Shown here piece after piece: positions 8,196 to 15,311 of a DNA stretch of 33,830 nt. A program made the translations under genes and the position numbers. This stretch comes from Actinomycetota bacterium (lineage in GTDB: Bacteria; Actinomycetota; Acidimicrobiia; Acidimicrobiales; Acidimicrobilacustridaceae). Location: assembly GCA_016185305.1 (NCBI GenBank), contig JACPNV010000010.1, forward strand, positions 1 to 33,830. The letters are read 5' to 3'. The notes beneath the pieces are model-generated. The model was not told where the DNA came from. It saw only the letters and a list, made by a program, of their open reading frames with translations, and did no database searches. Positions within the stretch are counted from its first letter, which is position 1, and every line of letters begins with the position of its first letter.

Positions 8196-8831
8196 CTACT
8201 TCTTTCGGGAGCTCTTCTTGTTGTTCGTGGACGGGGACTCGCCGAAAAGCCGGCGTAGCCCGTCGAAGGCGACGTCGTCGGGTATCGCCGCAGCGTCGAC
8301 ATGGCGCTGCATCTCCAGGCCGAGCAGCAGACCCAGCACGAGCGCACCGAGCCGCTCGCCCTCGGCGGCGTCGAGCTCGCGACCGTCATCGTCGGCCCAT
8401 CGCTCGAAGGACTGCCCCATCGCGACGCGGGCGAGGGCGAACCGATCGGCGAGCACTTGCCGAGCTTCGAGGTTGCGGGCGGCGAACAGCCAGAGCTCGT
8501 GCTCCAGCAGCATCCAGTCCTCGTTCTGCGCGTCGGCCGGCTCGATGAAGGTGGACCACAGGCCTTCGACCCGATCGCGGTGCGACGACGCGTCGTTCAG
8601 CGCGTCGCGCATCTGGCGGCCGGCGGAGCGCTCCCACTCGTCGAGCAACGCGAGGAGGAGGCCGTCCTTGCCGCCGAAGTGGGAGTACAGCGCACCGGTC
8701 GTTCGATCGGCCGCGTCGGCCACCGCTTCTGCCGAGACCGCGTGGAACCCTTTGCTCGCGAACAGATCAGCCGCGGCGGCAAGCAGCTTCGCCCGGGTCT
8801 CGGCCTTCCGTTCCTCCTGGGTCCGAGCCAT
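8196..8831 (-). CDS. TetR-family regulator upstream of the nitronate monooxygenase
   Basis: 211 residues. The N-terminal helix-turn-helix matches TetR_N (LLAAAADLFASKGFHAVSAE, then TTGALYSHFGGKDGLL). The C-terminal ligand domain is helical and undefined, and the tail is Lys/Arg/Ser-rich (NNKKSSRKK). Start ATG 8831 follows TAGGAT by nine bases. The gene leads a two-gene unit with the nitronate monooxygenase. A dyad covers its own start, so autorepression is likely (inference). Confidence 0.9.
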   Translation of the reverse strand: MARTQEERKAETRAKLLAAAADLFASKGFHAVSAEAVADAADRTTGALYSHFGGKDGLLLALLDEWERSAGRQMRDALNDASSHRDRVEGLWSTFIEPADAQNEDWMLLEHELWLFAARNLEARQVLADRFALARVAMGQSFERWADDDGRELDAAEGERLGALVLGLLLGLEMQRHVDAAAIPDDVAFDGLRRLFGESPSTNNKKSSRKK

Positions 8832-8850
8832 ATATCGGAAATCCTACATA
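8831..8850 (-). promoter_or_regulatory. TetR promoter with imperfect dyad
   Basis: The -10 box TAGGAT (8846-8841) is nested in a 20-bp imperfect inverted repeat (8831-8850) in which seven of ten positions pair, outer TAT/ATA and inner GGA/TCC. It spans the start codon and fits a TetR self-operator. It lies in the 21-bp gap after the TLP1-like gene. Confidence 0.45.
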
Positions 8851-8852
8851 AA

Positions 8853-10316
8853 TCAGATGTCCAAGGTGAAGTCGCCGGTGCGCGCCCGCACCGGCCGCCC
8901 GATCCAATCGCCTTCGAGCATCGCCGACACGACGTCGGCGTCAGCCGTGCTGACGACCGTCCGCTCCTCACCGTCGCTCTCGACGACGGCCACGGCGACC
9001 GCGGGCTGGCCCCGATCGTGCACAACGGTCCACGAGGCGATGCGTGCGGTTCCCTCGAGGGAGTCGACGATAGCCACCGCTTGATCGACCGCCGCGACCT
9101 CGCCCGTGCAATCGGTGTGGCGGAACCCCGCACGTGGCGGCAGCCCGGACCAGATGCCGAAGCCCTGTTTGGTGAGGACGCCGCTGACGCTGCTGCTGAG
9201 CCCGAGCCCCGACGGGGTCTCGCGCAGCCGGTGCGCGAGCCGCACCATGGCCTGAACGACGTAGCTGTTCAGCGGACCACCAGCAAAGGTCATGCCGCCG
9301 GTGACGGTCAACCGCCGATCGAGCGGCACGTTCAGCGCCGCCGCGTAGGCCTGCACGGCCGCCGGGAAGCAGCTGTACAGATCGAGGTGTTCAACGTCGT
9401 CGACCGTGCAGGATGCCTGGTCGAGCGCACACCGAGCGACGACCGAGGCCGCCGGCGACTCGTAGACGAACCAACGGGCCGGCCACGGCGTCGAGTGGTT
9501 CGAGACCGCCGACGAGCGGGGGAACACCCATCGGTCGGTGGCGACGCCGAGGGCTCGCGCCTTGCCGACCGAGCAGATGACCAGCGCCGCGGCTTGGTCG
9601 ACGTTCCATTGCGAGCACAGCAACTTGGTGTACGGCGCCGCGATCATGCGGTTCTTGTCGGAGGGCGTGACGATGGTCGAGCCGTCTGGCCCCGATCGGT
9701 CCCACGCATCGGGATTGTCCACGGCGACCGAAGCGAAGTCCCCCCACAAGCGCGCCAGGAGATCGCTGTGCTGCGCGCGGGAGAGGCCGGCCTCGTGGGC
9801 GATCGCGTTGTCGATCATGGCGTAGGTCGTCGACGGGACGACGGTGTTGTGGACGATCTCGAGGTCGTGCAGCCCGAGCGACGCCGGTGCGAGCAACGTG
9901 TCCGGCGCTCGCCCATCGATCGTGTCGACGGCCTCGACGCCGGCGATCGCCGCCTGGAGCGCGCGGTGCTTCGCCTCGCCGCCGACCACGACCGCAACGC
10001 CGGCCCCGAGCGAAACGGCCTGGCACGCCCGGGCGATGAGCTCTTGCTGGGTCACTCCCACATCGGCCCGCACCGTGTGGACGCCGGCCCAGCCATATCG
10101 CTCGGCGAGCAGCCGGCCGGGATCGCCGTACTTCCACGTTCCTTCCGGAACGCCGACCCAACTGACGTCGCGCAACGGGATGCCGGCGTCCGATGCCGCT
10201 CGGTCCACCGCCTGCGCCATGAGCTCGATCGCCCCTACTGCTTCGGATGGATCGTCGCAGCGCTGCGACACCGCCCCGGCACCGACAAGTACCGGCGCGC
10301 CCGGGTCGAGGTTCAC
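8853..10316 (-). CDS. Thiolase-like protein (TLP1 type), probably not a classical thiolase
   Basis: 487 residues. A thiolase fold (residues ~6-375) is followed by an extra C-terminal domain of about 100 residues, as in mycobacterial TLP1. The segment that normally holds the nucleophilic Cys reads DVGVTQQELIARA, with no Cys at that position, and the usual GHP histidine motif is replaced by AGGPLNSY. Another family motif, DLYSCFPAAVQ, is present. A conventional thiolase reaction is therefore doubtful; acyl-CoA binding is plausible. GTG 10316 overlaps the TGA of the upstream RNase HI-YpsA gene by four bases (GTGA), better supported than the upstream ATG at 10397, which would overlap by 85 bp and add non-family residues. 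The overlap implies translational coupling. Confidence 0.82.
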   Translation of the reverse strand: MNLDPGAPVLVGAGAVSQRCDDPSEAVGAIELMAQAVDRAASDAGIPLRDVSWVGVPEGTWKYGDPGRLLAERYGWAGVHTVRADVGVTQQELIARACQAVSLGAGVAVVVGGEAKHRALQAAIAGVEAVDTIDGRAPDTLLAPASLGLHDLEIVHNTVVPSTTYAMIDNAIAHEAGLSRAQHSDLLARLWGDFASVAVDNPDAWDRSGPDGSTIVTPSDKNRMIAAPYTKLLCSQWNVDQAAALVICSVGKARALGVATDRWVFPRSSAVSNHSTPWPARWFVYESPAASVVARCALDQASCTVDDVEHLDLYSCFPAAVQAYAAALNVPLDRRLTVTGGMTFAGGPLNSYVVQAMVRLAHRLRETPSGLGLSSSVSGVLTKQGFGIWSGLPPRAGFRHTDCTGEVAAVDQAVAIVDSLEGTARIASWTVVHDRGQPAVAVAVVESDGEERTVVSTADADVVSAMLEGDWIGRPVRARTGDFTLDI

Positions 10317-11431
10317 GACGAAGCTTCTGGGGCTCGTGCCGCGCGGGTCCCGCGCCGGGCCTGCGCCGCCGTCAACTCGTTCGGGTTCACGACCCACACG
10401 TCGTCACCGAGGTGCTGCTCGAGCGACCGGTGGAGCTTGCCCAGCAGATCATCCTTCTCGTCCCACACGAGGACAGCTTCCGCGGCGTTGCCCACCAGCC
10501 ACGCGTCGCGGCGCTTGAGCGCGGCCGCGGCCTTCTGCTTCGACTCGGGCGCCTTGCGCTGCAACAGGATCGTGTCCTCGGCCTGCTCGACGAGCTCACG
10601 AAACCGGCGCTGCCGGTCGGCCGGCCACACCTTCTCGGGGTCGGGGTACGGCAGCACCACAACAAGGGGGATGCCCGCTTCGATGGCAGCCTCGGCCCCG
10701 AGCATCTCGGCCCCGAGCCGCATACCGCTCACCACGCGGAGGTCGTCATGCAACTCGGTTTGTGCCCGGAAGATGTCAGCCAGACGCTGGCGTACCGCCC
10801 GGGCCGTCGGGTTGTCGCCGTAGCCACCGAGCTCGGGTGGCTTCGGTCCGAACACCGCCACGCCGTAGCCGGTGATCGTCTTGCTGCCGACGGCAACGGG
10901 TCCGCCCCCGGTGCCCGGTGACGGGCGTCGAGCCGGCTTGTCCGCCGGCCCCAGATTCCTGGGCGGCTCATAGCCGCTCCGACCCTTCTGCGTCTGCGAG
11001 GCCTCGACCGCCAAGCGATCCACGAGGTCGTTCATCGGGTCACCGGAATGACCCTTGACCCATCGGAAGGTCACGTTCCCGCGCGACTCGACGAGGTCGA
11101 CCAACGGCTCCCACAGGTCACGGTTGGCCACCGGCTGTCTCTGCGAGTTGCGCCAGCCCCGCTTCCTCCAGCCTTCGAACCACCGATCGCGGAAGCAGTT
11201 CACGACGTAGGTGGAGTCGCTGACGACCTCGACCGGCCGGTCAGGATGGTCGTCCCCGTTCGCGACGATCGCCTCGTACGCGGCGAGGATCTCCATCCGC
11301 TGGTTTGTCGTATCGGCACTCACGCCACTCGCATAGGGCCCGCCCGGAACCGCCCACGCCCAACCTCCGGGACCGGGGTTGCCGAGGCACGCCCCATCGG
11401 TGAAGACGACGATCGGATCACGCTTCGGCAC
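10313..11431 (-). CDS. RNase HI fused to a YpsA/DUF1273 (SLOG superfamily) domain
   Basis: 372 residues. Residues 1-145 are a full RNase HI with all catalytic acids: D12 (FTDGACLGNPGPGGW), E47 (NQRMEI), D72 (VSDSTYV), H128 (WVKGHSGD) and D138. This enzyme class cuts RNA in RNA-DNA hybrids. A Pro/Gly linker (about 146-187) leads to residues 188-357, which align by eye with Bacillus YpsA: GPKPPELGGYGDN, VVSGMRLGAEMLGAEAA, VLPYPDPEKVW, LVEQAEDTILL and a closing AVLVWDEK. SLOG proteins are thought to bind nucleotide-derived ligands. Typical RNase HI is about 155 residues, so the fusion more than doubles it. The start is GTG 11431. The TLP1-like gene overlaps its stop. Whether this RNase HI also does housekeeping work is unknown. 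Confidence 0.85.
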   Translation of the reverse strand: MPKRDPIVVFTDGACLGNPGPGGWAWAVPGGPYASGVSADTTNQRMEILAAYEAIVANGDDHPDRPVEVVSDSTYVVNCFRDRWFEGWRKRGWRNSQRQPVANRDLWEPLVDLVESRGNVTFRWVKGHSGDPMNDLVDRLAVEASQTQKGRSGYEPPRNLGPADKPARRPSPGTGGGPVAVGSKTITGYGVAVFGPKPPELGGYGDNPTARAVRQRLADIFRAQTELHDDLRVVSGMRLGAEMLGAEAAIEAGIPLVVVLPYPDPEKVWPADRQRRFRELVEQAEDTILLQRKAPESKQKAAAALKRRDAWLVGNAAEAVLVWDEKDDLLGKLHRSLEQHLGDDVWVVNPNELTAAQARRGTRAARAPEASS

Positions 11432-11498
11432 GGTCGCATGTTGTCATGCAGGCACCTGAGCCGTGGACTCCGCCCGTCGCCAGCTGGACGCCGCGGCC

Positions 11499-11504
11499 TA
11501 GCCT
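11499..11504 (+). promoter_or_regulatory. -10 box of the PHP gene
   Basis: TAGCCT, eight bases before ATG 11513. It lies in the 81-bp divergent region shared with the RNase HI-YpsA gene. Confidence 0.45.
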
Positions 11505-11512
11505 TCGTTCCG

Positions 11513-12622
11513 ATGACCCTCCCCGATCCCACCTGGACGCGACCCGCCGAGGCGCCGATCGCCCCCGCCGATGCGCTCCGTCGCATCGTGTATCTCCTCG
11601 ATCGCAGGCTCGCGCCGGGGCGGAAGGCCCAGGCGTTCCAGAGGGCAGCCGACCTGGTGGCCGGACTCCCCGACGGCGAGCTCGAGCAACTCGTCAACGC
11701 GGGACGGGTCGAAGACCTCCCGGGCATCGGCACCAGCACGGGCCAAGTGATCGTCGAAGCGATGCGGGGCGAGGTTCCCTCCTATGTCGCCAACCTCGAA
11801 GCCGACGCCGAGCTACCACTCAGCGCCGGCGGCCGCGCGTACCGCGCCGCGCTCAAGGGCGACTGCCACGCGCACTCCACCTGGTCCGACGGGGGCGCAT
11901 CGATCGAAGCCATGGCCATGACGGCCCGAGCGCTCGGCCACGAGTACCTGGTCCTCACCGACCACTCCCCCCGCTTGACCGTCGCGCATGGCCTCGACCG
12001 CCACCGCCTCACGCAGCAGTTGGCGGTGATCGGCAAGCTCAACGTAGAGCTTGCCCCGTTCCGCATCCTCACCGGCATGGAGGTCGACATACTCGAGGAC
12101 GGCGCGCTCGACATGGACGACGACCTGCTCGAGCGCCTCGACGTCGTGGTCGGCAGCGTCCACTCCAAGCTCCGCATGGATGGCGACTCGATGACGAAGC
12201 GCATGGTGCTCGCCATCGCCAACCCGCACGTCGACATCCTCGGCCATTGCACCGGTCGCCAGGTGTCGCTCGAGCAGCGGTCCCGACCCGACACGCCCGC
12301 GCCCTCGGCGGCCGAGACCGATCCCAAGCGCCCGCCTTCTGACTTCGACCCCGAGATCGTGTTCGCCGCCTGCGCGCAGTTCGACACCGCGGTGGAGATC
12401 AACTGCCGGCCCGAGCGCCAGGACCCACCCGACGAGTTGCTCGATCTGGCGCTCGACTGGGGGTGCAAGATCGCCATCGACACCGACGCGCACGCGACCG
12501 GCCAGCTCGACTGGCAGCGCTATGGCTGCGACAAGGCCGCCCGCCACAGCATCGACGTCGACACCGTCGTGAACGCGTGGGACGCCGACACGCTGCTCGC
12601 CTGGACGAGCGCGCACGCTTGA
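11513..12622 (+). CDS. Helix-hairpin-helix plus PHP-domain protein (PolX C-terminal-like)
   Basis: 369 residues. The N-terminal part resembles the 8-kDa/HhH region of family X polymerases (LPDGELEQLVNAGRVEDLPGIGTSTG). The PHP metal-dependent phosphoesterase domain follows from about residue 115, with CHAHSTWSDGG, LTDHSP, TGMEVDILEDG, VVGSVHSK, LGHCTGR and IDTDAHA. No polymerase palm lies between them, so it resembles the exonuclease/phosphoesterase half of bacterial PolX alone. A DNA-end or nucleotide phosphatase role is plausible; the substrate is not evident. ATG 11513 fits the TAGCCT box. An upstream in-frame extension to 11048 runs antisense through the RNase HI gene and was rejected. Confidence 0.88.
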   Translation: MTLPDPTWTRPAEAPIAPADALRRIVYLLDRRLAPGRKAQAFQRAADLVAGLPDGELEQLVNAGRVEDLPGIGTSTGQVIVEAMRGEVPSYVANLEADAELPLSAGGRAYRAALKGDCHAHSTWSDGGASIEAMAMTARALGHEYLVLTDHSPRLTVAHGLDRHRLTQQLAVIGKLNVELAPFRILTGMEVDILEDGALDMDDDLLERLDVVVGSVHSKLRMDGDSMTKRMVLAIANPHVDILGHCTGRQVSLEQRSRPDTPAPSAAETDPKRPPSDFDPEIVFAACAQFDTAVEINCRPERQDPPDELLDLALDWGCKIAIDTDAHATGQLDWQRYGCDKAARHSIDVDTVVNAWDADTLLAWTSAHA

Positions 12623-12642
12623 CCGGTGCCCATTGGCTCGAA

Positions 12643-12663
12643 CCGGCGATCGCCGGGTAGCGT
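12643..12663 (+). promoter_or_regulatory. Palindrome and -10 box before the bL37 gene
   Basis: A perfect 14-bp palindrome (12643-12656, CCGGCGATCGCCGG) is followed by TAGCGT (12658-12663), nine bases before ATG 12673. The palindrome could end PHP-gene transcription or be an operator. Confidence 0.4.
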
Positions 12664-12672
12664 GACCGCCTC

Positions 12673-12759
12673 ATGTCGAAGCGCACGAAGAAGCGGAAAG
12701 CGAAGGCTCGCCGCAACAAGGCGAACCACGGTCGCAAACCCAACAGCGGCCGCGGGTAG
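12673..12759 (+). CDS. Ribosomal mini-protein of the actinobacterial bL37 type
   Basis: A 28-residue, extremely basic protein beginning MSKRTKKRKAKARRN and ending KANHGRKPNSGRG. The C-terminal K-A-N-H-G-(K/R)-(R/K)-P-N block is the signature of bL37, the small 50S protein seen in mycobacterial ribosome structures (about 24 residues there). The length, the charge, an own -10 box nine bases upstream and a clean stop all support a real gene. It is short enough for most gene callers to miss. It lies between the PHP gene and the prolyl oligopeptidase gene. Confidence 0.85.
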   Translation: MSKRTKKRKAKARRNKANHGRKPNSGRG

Positions 12760-12771
12760 CCGGCTCGCTCG

Positions 12772-14922
12772 ATGTCGGCCGCCGGCCGCACCACCACCGG
12801 CGCCCCTGGCTTCCGTAGGGTGAGCCCGTCCAACGACCCTTTCGTTCCTGCCGCACCTGCGGCCCACCGCGTCGATGCGTTCGACGTGTTGCACGGCGTC
12901 GAGGTGCGCGACCCCTACCGCTGGCTCGAGGACTCGACGCGACCCGAGACCGCGAAGTGGGTCGACGAGCAGAACGCCCGAACACGAGAGGTCCTCGACG
13001 CCTTGCCCGCGCGAGCTGCGCTGCACGAGCAGTTGCACGCCCTGCTGCGCGCCGGCTCGTCGACGGCATGCTCGGTCGAGGACGATCGTGTCTTCTCCCT
13101 CGATCGCTGGGGCCACCACGACCAGACCGTCCTGGTGGTCCGCTCCGCTGGTGACGTCGACCAACCGCCGCGCACCCTCGTCGACCCGCACAAGTTGACG
13201 GGCGACCCGACCACGGCGATCGATTGGTACAGCCCTTCTCCCGGGGGGCACCTCGTGGCGTACGGCATCTCCCGGGGCGGCGACGAGCAGAGCACCCTGC
13301 ACATCATCGAGGTCGACAGCGGCCGGGTCCTTCGCGAGAAGATCCCCAACACCCGAGCGGCATCGGTCGCCTGGCTCCCCGACGGCTCGGCCTTCGCGTA
13401 CACGCGCTACCCCGACCCAGCGTCGGTTCGCGAGGAAGACCGGGGCTACTGGCGCAAGGTGTTCTGGCACCGGATCGGGCACAGCTGGACATACGACGAT
13501 CTCATCTGGAGCGAGCTCCCGGACAGGACGGCGTGGCCCAACGTGTCGCTGTCGCGCGACGGTCGCTGGCTCTTGGTCCACACCTCGCTCGGCTGGAGCC
13601 GCGTCGATGTCCACCTCGTCGACCGGAAGACCGGCGCCCACACGGTGCTGATCGAGGGAATCGAAGCCGTGTCGCAGCTCACGGTCATCGGTGACCACAT
13701 CGTCGGTGTCACCACGCTCGAGGCGCCTCGCGGCCGGGTCGTGCGTGCGCCGTTGAGCGCGGCGTGGCACGAGCGGTGGGAGACGATCATCCCCGAGGAC
13801 GAGGCGGTCATCGAGGCCGTCGCCGCGACCTCGCGTTCGTTGCTCGTGCTCAGCTCGCACTCGGCGGTCTCTCGCCTCGATCGTTATGACCACGACGGCG
13901 GTGGCCACGAACCGGTACCCCTGCCAGAGCTCGGCTCGCTCGCCGGTCTGTCCGGCAACCGCGACCACGACCACGCGTTCTTCTCGTTCACGTCGTTCGC
14001 CCGGCCCGCCTCCCTTTTTCGCTGGGATGCTTCGGGGGTCAGAGAGTGGAGCCGGTTCCGCGAGATCGACCTCGAAGGCGATGGCCCGGCCGGTGAGTAC
14101 CTCGTCGAGCAGGTTCGCTACCCGTCGACCGACGGGACGTCGATCTCCATGTTCGTGATCCGCTCGTCGTCCACCACACCAACGGCGGGCACCCATTGCG
14201 TGCTCACGGGCTACGGCGGCTTCTCCATCACGATGGGACCTGCCTACAGCGCGGCGATCGTTGCCGTGTGCGACGGCGGCGGTCTCTATGCCGTGGCGAA
14301 CATACGAGGTGGAGCGGAAGAAGGCGAAGCGTGGCACCAGGCCGGCATGCGGGAGCACAAGCAGCAGAGCTTCGACGACTTCCTCGCCGCGGCCGACTGG
14401 TTGGTCGAACACGGCTACACGTCACGCGAACGGCTGGCATTCCGCGGTGGAAGCAACGGCGGTTTGCTCGTCGGAGCTGCGATCACCCAGCGCCCCGACG
14501 CCTGCCGTGCCGTGCAGATCGCAGTTCCGTTGCTCGACATGGTCCGATACCACCAGTTCCTCATCGCGAGGCTCTGGATCCCCGAGTATGGCGACCCCGA
14601 CAATCCCGACGAGTTCGCGTGGCTCTACGACTACTCGCCTTACCACAGGGTCGTCGACGGCCGCTGCTACCCCGCGGTGCTCCTGACGACGGCGGAAGGC
14701 GACTCGCGCGTCGACCCGATGCACGCTCGCAAGATGGCGGCGCTGCTGCAATCCTCCACTGCGTGCGGCGACGAGCGCCCCATCCTCCTGCGGGAGGAGA
14801 CGCTCGCGGGCCACGGGCAAGGCAAGCCGGTCAGCCAGCAGGCCAACGAGCTCGCCGACGTGTTCGCCTTCCTCTACTGGCAGCTCGGCGTCGAGACCGG
14901 ACCGCTTGCGTCCGGCCGGTAG
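12772..14922 (+). CDS. Prolyl oligopeptidase (S9A family)
   Basis: 716 residues from ATG 12772. A seven-bladed propeller (about residues 85-440) precedes an alpha/beta-hydrolase domain. Catalytic Ser is in GGSNGG, Asp in GDSRVDP and His in GHGQGKP, all present and in the normal order. There is no signal peptide, so it is probably cytosolic and cleaves after proline in short peptides (family knowledge). The N-terminal DAFDVLHGVEVRDPYRWLED is typical. The start is uncertain: GTG 12820 would remove 16 non-conserved residues. The gene begins 12 bases after bL37. Its TAG stop forms the first half of the QueF -10 box. Confidence 0.92.
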   Translation: MSAAGRTTTGAPGFRRVSPSNDPFVPAAPAAHRVDAFDVLHGVEVRDPYRWLEDSTRPETAKWVDEQNARTREVLDALPARAALHEQLHALLRAGSSTACSVEDDRVFSLDRWGHHDQTVLVVRSAGDVDQPPRTLVDPHKLTGDPTTAIDWYSPSPGGHLVAYGISRGGDEQSTLHIIEVDSGRVLREKIPNTRAASVAWLPDGSAFAYTRYPDPASVREEDRGYWRKVFWHRIGHSWTYDDLIWSELPDRTAWPNVSLSRDGRWLLVHTSLGWSRVDVHLVDRKTGAHTVLIEGIEAVSQLTVIGDHIVGVTTLEAPRGRVVRAPLSAAWHERWETIIPEDEAVIEAVAATSRSLLVLSSHSAVSRLDRYDHDGGGHEPVPLPELGSLAGLSGNRDHDHAFFSFTSFARPASLFRWDASGVREWSRFREIDLEGDGPAGEYLVEQVRYPSTDGTSISMFVIRSSSTTPTAGTHCVLTGYGGFSITMGPAYSAAIVAVCDGGGLYAVANIRGGAEEGEAWHQAGMREHKQQSFDDFLAAADWLVEHGYTSRERLAFRGGSNGGLLVGAAITQRPDACRAVQIAVPLLDMVRYHQFLIARLWIPEYGDPDNPDEFAWLYDYSPYHRVVDGRCYPAVLLTTAEGDSRVDPMHARKMAALLQSSTACGDERPILLREETLAGHGQGKPVSQQANELADVFAFLYWQLGVETGPLASGR

Positions 14923-14925
14923 CCT
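14920..14925 (+). promoter_or_regulatory. queF -10 box overlapping the upstream stop codon
   Basis: TAGCCT: its TAG is the stop codon of the prolyl oligopeptidase gene. It lies nine bases before the queF ATG at 14935. Confidence 0.45.
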
Positions 14926-14934
14926 CTCCGCGGT

Positions 14935-15282
14935 ATGCCGACGCAGCCAACGAAAGATCTCGTCGCCGCCCCGAACCCGCGTCCGGGCCGCGACTACGAG
15001 ATCCGCTGCGAGACACCCGAGCTCACCTGCCTGTGCCCGATGACGGGCCAGCCTGACTTCGGCGATGTGACCATCACCTACGTCCCCGATCAGCAGATCG
15101 TCGAGCTCAAGTCGCTCAAGCTGTATCTCTGGAGCTTCCGCGACGAAGGCCACTTCCACGAAGACGTCACCAATCGAATCCTCGACGACCTTGTCGCTGC
15201 CATCGCCCCGAAACGCATGACGGTCCAGACCGTGTGGAACGTGCGGGGAGGCATCACCACCACGGTGACGGCTTCGACGTAG
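14935..15282 (+). CDS. queF: 7-cyano-7-deazaguanine (preQ0) reductase, short QueF type
   Basis: 115 residues, the short single-domain QueF form. Cys34 and Asp41 in CPMTGQPDF match the active-site Cys and Asp of Bacillus QueF, and [22 protein letters not shown] holds the substrate and NADPH-binding Glu/His region. The enzyme reduces preQ0 to preQ1 in queuosine tRNA modification. No queC, queD, queE or tgt lies in the window, so preQ0 must come from a distant locus or from salvage. No riboswitch is visible; the leader is nine bases at most. Confidence 0.95.
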   Translation: MPTQPTKDLVAAPNPRPGRDYEIRCETPELTCLCPMTGQPDFGDVTITYVPDQQIVELKSLKLYLWSFRDEGHFHEDVTNRILDDLVAAIAPKRMTVQTVWNVRGGITTTVTAST

Positions 15283-15308
15283 CTGCTGGGCCGCCGATGG
15301 GCGGCAGC
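15283..15308. terminator. Bidirectional terminator hairpin between queF and the DUF459 gene
   Basis: In the 29-bp convergent gap, GCCGCC-GATG-GGCGGC forms a stem extended by GCT/AGC across a small bulge. It serves queF (+) and the SGNH gene (-). There is no clear T tract, as is common in actinobacteria. Confidence 0.55.
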
Positions 15309-15311
15309 GAG

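Noticed and set aside
12520..14412. A 630-residue minus-strand frame across the prolyl oligopeptidase gene
   Set aside because: It is antisense to a gene with an intact catalytic triad and shows only low-complexity shadow composition.
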